DNA from: Actinomycetota bacterium
GTDB taxonomy: Bacteria > Actinomycetota > CADDZG01 > WHSQ01
NCBI GenBank assembly: GCA_009379915.1
Contig: WHSV01000001.1
Location: 52,386-116,385, forward strand
Length of the DNA stretch: 64,000 nt
Direction: 5' to 3'
Shown here piece by piece: positions 43,239-52,822 of this stretch (position 1 is the stretch's first letter; each line of letters opens with the position of its first letter). A program made the translations under genes and the position numbers. The notes beneath the pieces are model-generated. The model saw only the letters and a program-made list of their open reading frames with translations. It did no database searches and was not told where the DNA came from.

Positions 43239-44267
43239 TTGAATCATCGCGATTCGAACTTCATCCGCGCCTGCCGCGGCGAGTCAACCGATCACACCCC
43301 GGTCTGGTTCATGCGGCAGGCGGGACGAAGCTTCGCCGAGTACCGCGAGCTGCGCGAGAAGCACTCGATCCTCGAGTTGTGCCGGACGCCCGACCTGGCG
43401 GCGGAAGTGACGCTCCAACCGGTGGACCGGCTGGGCGTGGACGCCGCGATCCTGTTCTCCGACATCGTCGTTCCGCTTCTCGCGATGGGCGTGGACGTCG
43501 ACATCAAAGAGGGCGTCGGGCCGATAATCGGAAACCCGATTCGCTCGGTCGAAGACGTGGACCGGCTCGTTCCACTCGTGGCGGAAGAGGGCGTACCGCA
43601 CGTCATCGAGTCGGTGAGAATTCTGGCCGACGAGTTGAAGGTTCCGCTGATCGGCTTCGGCGGCGCCCCCTTCACCCTCGCCAGCTACATGGTCGAGGGA
43701 AGGCCCAGCAAAGACCACGCTCTGACCAAGTCGTTCATGCACTCGCAGCCCGACGCGTGGCGGCGCTTGATGGACGTGCTGGCCGATTCGATCACCGAGT
43801 ACCTGCGAGCTCAGATCGCGGCCGGCGCGTCCGCGGTACAGCTTTTCGATTCCTGGGCCGGATCACTCGATGCCGACGACTACAACGCTCATGTCGCGCC
43901 GGCGGTCGCAAGGATCTTCAAGGGTTTGTCGGACGAGGACGTTCCTCGCATCCTGTTCGGGGTCGCGACCGGCGAGATCCTCGGCGACATGGCCGCGACC
44001 GGACCGGACGTCATGGGAGTCGACTGGCGCGTGCACTTGGATTCTGTCAGGTCGCGGATGCCGGAAACGATCACGGCGCTGCAGGGCAACCTCGATCCGG
44101 CTCTCGCTCTCGCGCCCTGGGAGGTGCTCGAGGCCAAGGCCCGCTCGGTTCTCGAGCGGGGCGGGGGCCGAGCTCACATCTTCAACCTCGGACACGGAGT
44201 GCTCCCGTCCACCGACCCCGGCGTCTTGGCTCGTCTCGTCGACCTCGTTCACACCTGGAGAACATGA
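43239..44267 (+). CDS. hemE: Uroporphyrinogen decarboxylase
   Basis: HemE removes four carboxyl groups from uroporphyrinogen III to give coproporphyrinogen III. The 342-residue protein starts at TTG 43239 with GGAG eight bases upstream. Signatures: PVWFMRQAGRSFAEYRELRE, LFSDIVVPLLAMGVDVDI, GFGGAPFTLASYMVEG, LFDSWAGSLD and LQGNLDPALALAP, all standard. The stop overlaps the start of hemY (ATGA), opening a four-gene operon. Confidence 0.97.
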   Translation: MNHRDSNFIRACRGESTDHTPVWFMRQAGRSFAEYRELREKHSILELCRTPDLAAEVTLQPVDRLGVDAAILFSDIVVPLLAMGVDVDIKEGVGPIIGNPIRSVEDVDRLVPLVAEEGVPHVIESVRILADELKVPLIGFGGAPFTLASYMVEGRPSKDHALTKSFMHSQPDAWRRLMDVLADSITEYLRAQIAAGASAVQLFDSWAGSLDADDYNAHVAPAVARIFKGLSDEDVPRILFGVATGEILGDMAATGPDVMGVDWRVHLDSVRSRMPETITALQGNLDPALALAPWEVLEAKARSVLERGGGRAHIFNLGHGVLPSTDPGVLARLVDLVHTWRT

Positions 44268-45664
44268 CTCGCTCGGATGCGAAGCGCGCGCGGGTCGTCG
44301 TCGTCGGTGGCGGTATCGCGGGGCTCGCGGCGGCACATCGACTGAGCGAGCACGCCGACGTCGTGTTGCTCGAGGCGGCCGAGCATCCGGGAGGAAAGTT
44401 CGCCACGACGGAGGTCGATGGCGTCACGTTCGAGAATGGTCCCGACTCGTTCGTCGCTCGGGAACCGGATGTGGAGAGACTCGCGATTGCTGTGGGGCTG
44501 AGTCACGAGCTGATCCCACCCGCGCTCTTCGGAGCGCACATCTGGAGCAACGGCAAGCTCAAGCGCGCGCCGGCCGACTTCGTCTTCGGCATGCCCACGT
44601 CGCCGCTGGCCGCGCTGCGATCGGGCCTGCTCAGTCCGAGGGGGGCCGCGCGCGCGGCCGCCGACCTGGTTCTCCCCGGCCCCCTGGCCGGCCCCGACGT
44701 CTCGATCGGCGACTTCGTCCGCCGCCGGTTCGGATCCGAGGTGCTGGACCGCCTGGTCGATCCGCTACTCGCCGGCACACGTGCCGGTGAGACATCCGAC
44801 ATCAGCCTCGCGGCGGCGGTGCCCCAGATAGACGGACTCGCGCGCAGGCATCGCAGCCTCGCCGTAGGCCTTGCCAGGTCCAGGAGGGCGGGAACCAAGG
44901 TGGGGGGGCCACCTCCCTTTCTGGCACCGCGCTCGGGGATGAGCCGCCTGATCGAGGCCCTGGTCGACCACCTGTCCACGCGCGTCGAGATTCGAACCTC
45001 GGCCGTCGCCCTGAGGTTGGAACGACGAGATGGCGGCTGCCGCGTGCAACTCGAAGGAGACTCCTCGATCGACGGAGAAGCGGTCGTGTTGGCCGTCCCG
45101 GCCTTCACCGCATCCGACCTTCTCGGCGAGCTCAACCCCCTGGCGGCGGGCGAACTGGCCGGGATCGACTACGCGAGCGTGGCCACCGCCTGCTTCATCT
45201 GGCCCCCAGGGTCGGTCGACGTGCCCCCCGATGCAAGTGGGTTGCTGGTTCCCAGCCGGGAGGGTCGCACTCTCGCGGCTGCCACCTGGTTCTCGCAGAA
45301 GTGGCCGCACCTCGCCCCCCCGGACGGCCGGATCGTGATCAAGGCCTTCGCCGGGCGGGCCGCCGGCGACGCCGGGGCCGCGCTGGACGACGATCGTCTC
45401 CTCGCGGCCCTGCTGGACGACCTGACGGCCGCGCTCGAGGTAAGAGCGCGCCCTCTGGCGGCCGACGTGGTGCGCTGGCCCCGGGCTCTGCCGCAGTACG
45501 CCGTGGGGCACCTCGACAAGATCGGGCGCATCGAGGAAGCGCTTCGCAGCACCCCCGGAATCCACCTGGCGGGGGCCGCGTACGGCGGCACCGGCATCTC
45601 CGACACGGTCCGCAGCGCCCAGGTCGCCGCCGACCGGATACTGCACTCCGCCGCGCTACCCTAA
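44264..45664 (+). CDS. hemY: Coproporphyrinogen III / protoporphyrinogen oxidase
   Basis: The 466-residue FAD protein oxidises the porphyrinogen; in actinobacteria and firmicutes the product is coproporphyrin III (CgoX activity). Motifs are the dinucleotide fold VVVVGGGIAGLAAAHRLSE, VLLEAAEHPGGKFATTE, GVTFENGPDSFVAREPDVER and the C-terminal GIHLAGAAYGGTGISDTVRS. A long frame that starts inside hemE in this reading frame is an artefact; the real start is ATG 44264, overlapping the hemE stop. Presence of HemQ next door supports the coproporphyrin-dependent pathway. Confidence 0.95.
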   Translation: MTRSDAKRARVVVVGGGIAGLAAAHRLSEHADVVLLEAAEHPGGKFATTEVDGVTFENGPDSFVAREPDVERLAIAVGLSHELIPPALFGAHIWSNGKLKRAPADFVFGMPTSPLAALRSGLLSPRGAARAAADLVLPGPLAGPDVSIGDFVRRRFGSEVLDRLVDPLLAGTRAGETSDISLAAAVPQIDGLARRHRSLAVGLARSRRAGTKVGGPPPFLAPRSGMSRLIEALVDHLSTRVEIRTSAVALRLERRDGGCRVQLEGDSSIDGEAVVLAVPAFTASDLLGELNPLAAGELAGIDYASVATACFIWPPGSVDVPPDASGLLVPSREGRTLAAATWFSQKWPHLAPPDGRIVIKAFAGRAAGDAGAALDDDRLLAALLDDLTAALEVRARPLAADVVRWPRALPQYAVGHLDKIGRIEEALRSTPGIHLAGAAYGGTGISDTVRSAQVAADRILHSAALP

Positions 45665-45736
45665 CCAGCGGGGGACGGCGCTCCCGGGCGCCGCAAAGAG
45701 CGCCGTCGGGCGCTCAGAACCTGAAGGAGTAGATGA

Positions 45737-46405
45737 GTGACCGAAGAAACGATCTTTGCCAGTTACCCGGTCTTTCGAGCCGTCCCCGAGCTGTCACAGA
45801 CTCTCGACAGGGAAACGGCCGCCAAGGAAGCACAGGCACTGCTCGACGACTACGCCGACCGCGTTGAAACGCGCGGAGCTTACTCAACCGTCGGATTCAG
45901 CCCAACGGCCGACATGATGTTCTTCTGGGTGGCGCGCGACGCCGAAGTCTTACAGAGCCTGCTGGTCGATTTCCGCCACACCCAGCTCGGCCGTGCCCTC
46001 CGGCAGCGCGAGATGTTTCTCGGGCTGGTACGCCCGGCCGAGTTCAGTCCCGATCACCTCCCGGCGTTCGTGCAGGGCAAGGAGCCGAAGAAGTACCTCA
46101 ACGTCTACCCGTTCGTACGCACACCCGACTGGTACCTGCTCGACCGAGCCGAGCGCGGCAAGTTGTTGAGCGAACACGGTAAGGGTGGGCGCGAGTTCCG
46201 GGACGTGTGGGCCAACACGACGAGCGCGTTCGGGCTGGGCGACTACGAGTGGATCCTCTGTTTCGAGGCCGAAAGTCCCGATCGAATAGTTGAGCTCCTG
46301 CGACGGCTGCGAGCCACCGAGGCGCGCCGCTACACGAAGCTCGAGACACCGTTCTTCACCGGCATTCGCAAGGACCTCGCCGGCGTAGTCAACGACCTTC
46401 CGTAG
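45737..46405 (+). CDS. hemQ: Coproheme decarboxylase (HemQ/ChdC)
   Basis: The 222-residue chlorite-dismutase-like protein converts coproheme to heme b, the last step of the coproporphyrin-dependent pathway. The GTG start at 45737 has AAGGAG eight bases upstream. Typical segments are GFSPTADMMFFWVARDAEVL, MFLGLVRPAEFSPDHLPAF, YLNVYPFVRTPDWYLLDRAE (with the catalytic Tyr in VYPF), SEHGKGGREFRDVWANTT (the His in EHG is the likely heme ligand) and YEWILCFEAESPDRIVELL. It lies 72 bases after hemY and is followed at once by hemH. All four genes fit one operon. Confidence 0.95.
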   Translation: MTEETIFASYPVFRAVPELSQTLDRETAAKEAQALLDDYADRVETRGAYSTVGFSPTADMMFFWVARDAEVLQSLLVDFRHTQLGRALRQREMFLGLVRPAEFSPDHLPAFVQGKEPKKYLNVYPFVRTPDWYLLDRAERGKLLSEHGKGGREFRDVWANTTSAFGLGDYEWILCFEAESPDRIVELLRRLRATEARRYTKLETPFFTGIRKDLAGVVNDLP

Positions 46406-46406
46406 C

Positions 46407-47474
46407 ATGGGGCAACCGTCATACGGCGCGCACGATGACGCGGCCCGCAACTACGATGCAGTCCTCTACCTGAGCTTCGGTGGCCCGGAGGGTCCCGAGG
46501 ACGTCCTTCCTTTCATGGCCAACGTCACGCGTGGGCGGGGGGTGCCACGCGCACGGCTCGAGGAGGTGTCCTCGCACTACCGGCTCTTCGGCGGAGTGAG
46601 TCCGATCAACGCTCAGAACCGCGCGGTCATCGGCGCTCTGCGCGAGGAACTGAAAACCAGCGGACCCAATTTGCCCATCTACTGGGGAAACCGCAACTGG
46701 CACCCGATGCTCGCCGAGACCATAAAGCAGATGCGGGACGACGGCGTGGAGCGCGCCGTGGCCTTCGTTACGAGCGCGTACAGCTCTTACTCCGGGTGTC
46801 GTCAGTATCGAGAGGACGTCGCCCGCGCTCAGTCCGAGGTTGGAGAGGGGGCACCGAAGGTCGACAAGCTGCGCGTGTTCTACAACCACCCCGGTTTCGT
46901 CGAGCCGCAAGTCGAGAAAGTCAAGGTTGCGTTGGAGGCCGTTCCGCCGGATCGACGAGCCGCAACTCGTCTCGCGTTCACGGCGCACAGCGTGCCGATG
47001 CAGATGGCAGAGACCAGCTCGTACACCCAACAGCTATCGGAGGCGTGCCGGCTCGTGGTCGAACGTCTGGAGCACGACCACGACTGGGATCTCGTGTGGC
47101 AGAGTCGCAGCGGCCCACCTCAGGTTCCCTGGTTGGAGCCCGACATCGTCGATCACGTCGAGAAGGTCCACTCTGCAGGCGTCGACGATCTCGTGGTCGT
47201 GCCGGTGGGCTTCGTGTCGGACCATCTCGAGGTGCGCTTCGACCTGGACATCCAGGCCGCGGAGACAGCGGCTCGCCTGGGCTTGAACATGGTGCGAGCG
47301 GAGGCCGTGGGTGCACACCCTCGTTACATCAGGATGATCAGAGACCTCATCGTCGAGCGAATGATCGCGAGCCCGGAACGCACCGCGCTGGGTGAGTGCG
47401 GGCCGAGCCACGACATCTGCGGCTCGAACTGCTGCCCGGCCCCCGTGCGTCCCGCGGCCGCCGGAGGGAACTAG
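46407..47474 (+). CDS. hemH: Coproporphyrin ferrochelatase with C-terminal cysteines
   Basis: The 355-residue enzyme inserts iron into the porphyrin. It starts one base after the hemQ stop. Signatures: YDAVLYLSFGGPEGPEDVLP, FGGVSPINAQNRA, YWGNRNWHPML, FVTSAYSSYSGCRQYREDV, FTAHSVPMQMA (metal-site His) and VVPVGFVSDHLEVRFDLDI. The C-terminus has CGPSHDICGSNCC, which with the Cys in YSGCRQYRED resembles the [2Fe-2S] ligands of actinobacterial ferrochelatases such as that of M. tuberculosis. It closes the operon. Its stop shares CTAG with the stop of the convergent DsbA-like gene. Confidence 0.96.
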   Translation: MGQPSYGAHDDAARNYDAVLYLSFGGPEGPEDVLPFMANVTRGRGVPRARLEEVSSHYRLFGGVSPINAQNRAVIGALREELKTSGPNLPIYWGNRNWHPMLAETIKQMRDDGVERAVAFVTSAYSSYSGCRQYREDVARAQSEVGEGAPKVDKLRVFYNHPGFVEPQVEKVKVALEAVPPDRRAATRLAFTAHSVPMQMAETSSYTQQLSEACRLVVERLEHDHDWDLVWQSRSGPPQVPWLEPDIVDHVEKVHSAGVDDLVVVPVGFVSDHLEVRFDLDIQAAETAARLGLNMVRAEAVGAHPRYIRMIRDLIVERMIASPERTALGECGPSHDICGSNCCPAPVRPAAAGGN

Positions 47475-48082
47475 CTCGAGGCTCGGCTCCCGGGGCGCGC
47501 GTCGCCTCGTTCGCGTTTCATCTCGTAGAAATAGTCATGCCGGGTGAGCCACTCGAAGTGATCCCACAGCTCGCCCGCGGCTTCACCTCTGGGAGCGACC
47601 GTGATGACCGGGCCGAAGATCGCTTCACCGCTCGGCAGGACGATGGTCGGCACACCGAAACAGCCGACGCTGGCCGCGACCGCGTAGTGCTCCTCGGAGA
47701 CCTCCTTGATGGTGACGTCGTCCGACAGCGCATCGTCGAGCAACCCCGCCCTGAGACCCACGTCCTCGAGTGCGTGGCGCACGAGGTCGATCGTGAGGTC
47801 CTCCTGCCGTTCGTGGACCCGTTCGCCGATCGCCTCGTAGAGGGACCCGGCCGCGTCGTTGCCCTCGGTCCGTCGCGCCAGGGCCAGCGTCCGCAACGCG
47901 GCGGTACCCTTCGCCTCCGGATCTCTGAGCGGATGGGTTTCGGGCTTGTTCTGCTCCTGCAGAGAGAAGAACGCCCACTCGACCTCGACGTCCCTCACCC
48001 TCTCGACCTCGCGGATCCATTTCGACGACTCCCACGCCCAGGGACAGCGTGGATCGAAGTGAAAGCGGACGGTAGCGGCCAT
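47471..48082 (-). CDS. DsbA-family protein, Rv2466c-like
   Basis: The 203-residue protein from ATG 48082 has a thioredoxin-like strand and motif FHFDPRCPWAWESSKWI, then AFFSLQEQNKP and GVPTIVLPSGEAIFGPVI (cis-Pro loop), ending in HFEWLTRHDYFYEMKR. This order matches the mycothiol-dependent nitroreductase Rv2466c group. The motif is C-P-W-A, with only the first Cys kept, so it is expected to work with a low-molecular-weight thiol such as mycothiol rather than by an internal disulfide. It shares its stop with hemH. A longer frame upstream is not supported. Confidence 0.82.
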   Translation of the reverse strand: MAATVRFHFDPRCPWAWESSKWIREVERVRDVEVEWAFFSLQEQNKPETHPLRDPEAKGTAALRTLALARRTEGNDAAGSLYEAIGERVHERQEDLTIDLVRHALEDVGLRAGLLDDALSDDVTIKEVSEEHYAVAASVGCFGVPTIVLPSGEAIFGPVITVAPRGEAAGELWDHFEWLTRHDYFYEMKRERGDARPGSRASS

Positions 48083-48165
48083 ACGGACGAGCCCCCTCGA
48101 AATAGGTGACAAACGGGTACAAAGCTCCTGACCCGCGCAACCTCCCGCCGTCGCAGTTATTCCGG

Positions 48166-49713
48166 TCAGCCGGAGTTGCGGAGGTGGTTCTCCTCGCGCG
48201 CCACATGCCAGCGCCGCGGAGCGATCAAGTCCTCGGCCTCCTTCGGCCCCCAGGAGCCCGGAGGATAGACGTGAATCGAGGGCGGCTTCTCGAGCACCTC
48301 CTGCACGAGCTCCCAAGTACGCTCGACTCCGTCCCCTCTCGTGAACAGAGTGCGCTCTCCGAGAAGCGCATCGTGAAGCAAGTACTCGTAGGCGCCCATG
48401 ACCTCGGAGCCGTAGGCAGCGTCGTACTCAAAGCTCATCCGCGCGGGTCCCAGTTCGATCTCCGGGCCGGGCTTCTTTGCGAGGAAGGCAAGCGACACGC
48501 CCGCCTCCTCACCGAGCTGGAAGGTCAGGTGGTCCCGCTCGAACCAGACGGATTCGTGCTCGCGAAACATCTGGCGAGGCGGTTCCTTGAACGCGAGCGT
48601 GACGGTCTGGTGCTTCTCCTTGAGTCTCTTGCCGGTCCGCATGAAGAAGGGCACTCCGGACCACCGCCAGTTGTCGATAAACATGCGCGCCGCAACGAAG
48701 GTCTCTGTGTCGCTGTTTGGATCGACACCCTCTTCTTGCCGATAGCCCTCGAACTGCCCTCGCACGACGTCCTCGGGCTTCAACGGGCGAATGGATTCGA
48801 ACACCTTCGCGGTTTCGTCCGCGAGCGGTTTCGGCTCGAGGGCGTAGGGAGGTTCCATCGCGACGAAGCTCATCACCTGAAACAGGTGGGTGACCAGCAT
48901 GTCGCGCAGTGCGCCCACCCCTTCGTAGAAGCCGGCGCGCTTCTCGAGGCCGAGGGTCTCGGGAACGTCGATTTCGACGTGGTCGATGAACTGCCTGTTC
49001 CACACCGGCTCGAACATCCCGTTGGCGAAACGGAGAGCCAGGATGTTCTGAACCGCTTCCTTGCCGAGGAAGTGGTCGATGCGGAAAACCTGCTCCTCGT
49101 CGAAGTACCGGTGCACGAGAGCGCCGAGCTTCCCGAACGACTCAACGTCGGTGCCGAACGGCTTCTCGAAGACGATCCTGGAACCGATGTTCAGCTCGGC
49201 CTCTCCGAGCGCTCGCGTCAGAACCGAGAACGCCTTGGGGGGGACGGCGAGATACGCCAGGAGCTGAGCATCTCCGCCGAGCTCCTTCTGAGCCGCGCGG
49301 ATCGCGCTCGCAAGTGGTTCCTGGTCGTCGGCGGTGAACGATCCCGACACGTAGGTCAGGCGCTCGGCGAAGCGGTCCCAATGCTCCCCTTCAGGCTGGC
49401 ATCGCCCGAGTTTCGCGATGGCCTCGCGCGCGAACCGATCGAACTCCTCATTGGTGAAGTCACCGCGGGAGTTTCCGATGATTCGGTAGTCGTCCGGCAG
49501 CAGATATGCGACTTCGAGGTGAAACAGAGCGGGCAACAGCTTGCGCTTGGCCAGATCCCCGTTTCCTCCGAAGATGACGATGACCTGTGGGTCCGGACGG
49601 CGAACATGCTGCAAGCTGAGCCTCCGATTCTCGACCGATAACGCTCTCTTGACGCTAACCGCAGATCGGCGAGTACCAATCACGCGGGCCGTATTCCACG
49701 GGCGACTTATCAT
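48166..49713 (-). CDS. zwf: Glucose-6-phosphate dehydrogenase
   Basis: Zwf starts the oxidative pentose phosphate pathway, giving NADPH. The protein has the nucleotide fold VIVIFGGNGDLAKRKLLPALF, the catalytic motif FRIDHFLGKEAVQNILALRF, NIGSRIVFEKPFGTD and RTGKRLKEKHQTVTL, as in the family. The open frame gives 515 residues. The first 30 or so look unlike Zwf, and a TTG at 49614 (LQHVRRPDPQVIVIFGG) gives a more usual N-terminus of 14 residues before the GGNGDL motif, so the start is uncertain. It is divergent from acnA, which begins 58 bases from the far end of this frame. Confidence 0.94.
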   Translation of the reverse strand: MISRPWNTARVIGTRRSAVSVKRALSVENRRLSLQHVRRPDPQVIVIFGGNGDLAKRKLLPALFHLEVAYLLPDDYRIIGNSRGDFTNEEFDRFAREAIAKLGRCQPEGEHWDRFAERLTYVSGSFTADDQEPLASAIRAAQKELGGDAQLLAYLAVPPKAFSVLTRALGEAELNIGSRIVFEKPFGTDVESFGKLGALVHRYFDEEQVFRIDHFLGKEAVQNILALRFANGMFEPVWNRQFIDHVEIDVPETLGLEKRAGFYEGVGALRDMLVTHLFQVMSFVAMEPPYALEPKPLADETAKVFESIRPLKPEDVVRGQFEGYRQEEGVDPNSDTETFVAARMFIDNWRWSGVPFFMRTGKRLKEKHQTVTLAFKEPPRQMFREHESVWFERDHLTFQLGEEAGVSLAFLAKKPGPEIELGPARMSFEYDAAYGSEVMGAYEYLLHDALLGERTLFTRGDGVERTWELVQEVLEKPPSIHVYPPGSWGPKEAEDLIAPRRWHVAREENHLRNSG

Positions 49714-49770
49714 GGACGCTTCGAATGCAAACTCCGAGCCGCGCGCTACTGGGTGCGCACAGGGAGGATC

Positions 49771-52545
49771 ATGGCCACCACTTCGAACTCCGGGAGCGAC
49801 CCCTTCGGGGCTCGCGCAACGTTAGATACAGAGGCGGGTTCGCTCGACTACTTCAGCCTGGCCGTACTCCAGCAGAGAGCCGAAGCCAAGCTCGACAGAA
49901 TCCCCGTAACGGTCAAGATCCTGCTCGAGAACCTGCTTCGCACCTCGGGCACCGAGCACGCCTCCGAGGACGAGGTCAACTCGCTGGCCGTCTGGGGACA
50001 GAAGCCGATCGAGGACCGTGAGTTCCCGTTCTCGCCGGCGCGCGTCATCCTCCAGGACTTCACCGGCGTTCCGGCGGTGGTCGACCTCGCCGCGATGCGC
50101 GCCGCCATGGATCGCGAGGGCGGAGATCCCGGTCGTGTCGACCCGCTGGTCCCCGTCGACCTCGTGATCGATCACTCGGTTCAGGTCGACGCCTTCGCGA
50201 GCAACAACGCCTTCTCGATCAACGTGGAGCGCGAGTATCAGCGCAATCACGAACGCTACTCGCTACTCAGGTGGGCCCAGCAGGCTTTCAACGGCTTCCG
50301 TGCCGTACCCCCGGGAATGGGCATCGTGCACCAGGTCAACCTCGAGTACCTCGCCACCGGGGTCGCAACTCTGACCGACGACACCGGCGACTTCGCGGTG
50401 CCGGACACTCTCGTCGGCACGGACAGTCACACCACGATGATCAACGGCCTGGGAGTGCTCGGCTGGGGGGTCGGCGGGATCGAGGCGGAGGCAGCCATGC
50501 TCGGCCAGCCAATACCGCTCGTGACGCCGAAGGTCGTGGGATTCAAGTTCACCGGCGCGCTGGAGACCGGCGTCACCGCAACCGATCTCGTCCTCACCGT
50601 CACAGAGATGTTGCGAATGCATGGTGTCGTCGGCAAGTTCGTCGAGTACTACGGAACCGGCTTGTCGAGCCTCTCGGTCGCGGACCGAGCGACCCTCTCC
50701 AATATGTGCCCCGAGTACGGCGCGACCGCCGCGCTGTTCCCCATCGACGAGCAGACGTTGACCTACCTCCGCTTGACCGGGCGCAAGCCCGAGCTCCTCG
50801 ACCTGGTCGAGCGCTACGCCAAAACGCAGGCCATGTTCCGCACCGACGAGACCGCCGACCCGGAGTTCACCGAAACCCTCGAGCTCGACCTCTCGACCGT
50901 CGAGCCGAGTCTGGCGGGCCCCCGCCGCCCCCAGGATCGAGTCACCCTCGCGAACGTCTGGCAGAGCTTCCGAGACGTCTACGGCAAGGACCTCGACGAG
51001 GGCAACCCCGGCGTGCAGATTCCGATCGAGCGCTGGCTCGGCGAAGGGGGCAGCGCACAGCCGCCACGCACAACCGAACACCCGCGCGTAGGTGAAGAGG
51101 CCGACGTCGAGGTGAACGGGGAAGCACATATCAAGCACGGCAGCGTCGTGATCGCGGCGATCACCTCGTGCACCAACACCTCGAACCCGTCCGTGATGAT
51201 GGCGGCCGGATTGCTGGCGAAGAAAGCTGTCGAGCGCGGACTGACCAGCAAACGGTGGGTCAAGACATCGATGGCTCCGGGCTCGCGCGTCGTGACCGAG
51301 TACCTGACCAAGTCCGGGTTGATGGACGACCTCCAGCAGCTTGGCTTCCACGTCGTCGGCTACGGCTGCACGACGTGCATCGGAAACTCCGGCCCCCTGC
51401 CGGAACCCATCGCCGAGGCGATCGACGAGCACGACCTCGCGGTGGTCTCGGTCCTCAGCGGCAACCGCAACTTCGAGGGCCGCATCCACCCCCAGGTCAA
51501 GGCGTCCTATCTGGCCTCGCCGCCGCTGGTAATCGCCTACGCGCTCGCCGGCACGGCGGAGATCGACCTGAACGAAGACCCGATCGGAACGGACAGAGAA
51601 GGCAACGACGTGTTCCTGAAGGACCTGTGGCCCACACCCGAAGAGGTAAAGGGCGCGATCGATCAGGTCGACACCGGCATGTTCGACAGGGAGTACGGAA
51701 AGATCTTCGATGGCGACGAGCACTGGCAGCAGCTTCCGTCGCCGACGGGAGATCTGTTCGAATGGGATCCCGAGTCGACCTACGTACAGGAGCCGCCGTT
51801 CTTCAAGGGTCTCGGCGGCGAACCGGCGGAACCAACCGATATCAAGAGCGCTCGCGTTCTGGTAATGGTGGGCGACTCGGTCACCACCGACCACATCTCG
51901 CCCGCCGGCGCCATCGCCCCCAGGTCGCCGGCCGGACGGTACCTCCAGGAGCGCGAAGTTCAGGTGCGGGACTTCAACAGCTACGGGAGCCGGCGGGGCA
52001 ACCACGAGGTGATGATGCGAGGAACCTTCGCCAACATCCGCCTGCGCAACCAACTCGTGGACAAGGAAGGCAACTGGACGATTCATCATCCGAGCGGCGA
52101 GGAGATGTCCATCTTCGAAGCAGCCTCGCGTTACGCCGAGGAGGACACACCGCTAATCGTGATCGCGGGCAAGGAGTACGGCTCGGGCAGCTCGCGCGAC
52201 TGGGCGGCCAAGGGGCCCCGGCTGCAGGGCGTAAGCGCGGCCATCGCAGAGAGCTTCGAACGCATCCACCGAAGCAACCTCGTCGGCCTGGGCATCCTGC
52301 CGCTCCAGTTCCTGCCCAAGGAGAACGCCGAGACGCTGGGACTGGACGGGACGGAGACCTTCGAGCTCACCGGAATCGCAAAGGGACTCGAACCGCACGC
52401 CGAGATAGCGGTCAAGGCCACCAACTCGAGCGGTGACACGACCGAGTTCTCCGTCGAGGCGCGCATCGACTCCGAGGTCGAGATGGACTACTACCGCCAC
52501 GGAGGCGTGCTGCAGTACGTACTGCGGCGGATGCTGGCGACCTGA
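49771..52545 (+). CDS. acnA: Aconitate hydratase A
   Basis: Aconitase isomerises citrate to isocitrate in the TCA cycle. The 924-residue protein starts at ATG 49771 with AGGGAGG a few bases upstream. Signatures: TDSHTTMINGLGVLGWGVGG, AAITSCTNTSNPSVMMAAG (first cluster Cys), GYGCTTCIGNSGPLPEP (the other two Cys), SGNRNFEGRIHPQVKASYLA and AGKEYGSGSSRDWAAKGPRL in the swivel domain, all typical of AcnA/IRP. Length is normal (about 890-940). It stands alone between zwf and the Mce operon. Confidence 0.98.
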   Translation: MATTSNSGSDPFGARATLDTEAGSLDYFSLAVLQQRAEAKLDRIPVTVKILLENLLRTSGTEHASEDEVNSLAVWGQKPIEDREFPFSPARVILQDFTGVPAVVDLAAMRAAMDREGGDPGRVDPLVPVDLVIDHSVQVDAFASNNAFSINVEREYQRNHERYSLLRWAQQAFNGFRAVPPGMGIVHQVNLEYLATGVATLTDDTGDFAVPDTLVGTDSHTTMINGLGVLGWGVGGIEAEAAMLGQPIPLVTPKVVGFKFTGALETGVTATDLVLTVTEMLRMHGVVGKFVEYYGTGLSSLSVADRATLSNMCPEYGATAALFPIDEQTLTYLRLTGRKPELLDLVERYAKTQAMFRTDETADPEFTETLELDLSTVEPSLAGPRRPQDRVTLANVWQSFRDVYGKDLDEGNPGVQIPIERWLGEGGSAQPPRTTEHPRVGEEADVEVNGEAHIKHGSVVIAAITSCTNTSNPSVMMAAGLLAKKAVERGLTSKRWVKTSMAPGSRVVTEYLTKSGLMDDLQQLGFHVVGYGCTTCIGNSGPLPEPIAEAIDEHDLAVVSVLSGNRNFEGRIHPQVKASYLASPPLVIAYALAGTAEIDLNEDPIGTDREGNDVFLKDLWPTPEEVKGAIDQVDTGMFDREYGKIFDGDEHWQQLPSPTGDLFEWDPESTYVQEPPFFKGLGGEPAEPTDIKSARVLVMVGDSVTTDHISPAGAIAPRSPAGRYLQEREVQVRDFNSYGSRRGNHEVMMRGTFANIRLRNQLVDKEGNWTIHHPSGEEMSIFEAASRYAEEDTPLIVIAGKEYGSGSSRDWAAKGPRLQGVSAAIAESFERIHRSNLVGLGILPLQFLPKENAETLGLDGTETFELTGIAKGLEPHAEIAVKATNSSGDTTEFSVEARIDSEVEMDYYRHGGVLQYVLRRMLAT

Positions 52546-52822
52546 CCGCGGTCCTCGCTTCGTGGGAAAAGATGCAGACATGGGCCGGCGTCGTGATCGA
52601 TGCACCGCCTGCGCCTCCTTCTTCGATACCTTGTTCTCGGAAAACCCAGCGGACGGTGCGGTCGACCGGCGGATCCCCGAAAAGGACGCCCTATTCAGAA
52701 GAGTCCCGGGCCGCAGGTGGGGCCGGACGGCCGGCATCGATCTGCCAGTCTGCTTTTACGAGGCGATCCTCATTGGTAACGAATGAACCCTCAAGAGGCA
52801 GCACCTCGAGCTGCGGGGTCGT

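Noticed and set aside
43379..45664. A single 761-codon frame that looks like a large protein ending in HemY
   Set aside because: Its first 295 codons are hemE read in the wrong frame (Arg/Gly/Pro-rich). hemE and hemY have their own good starts and a 4-base overlap, so there is no fusion and no frameshift.
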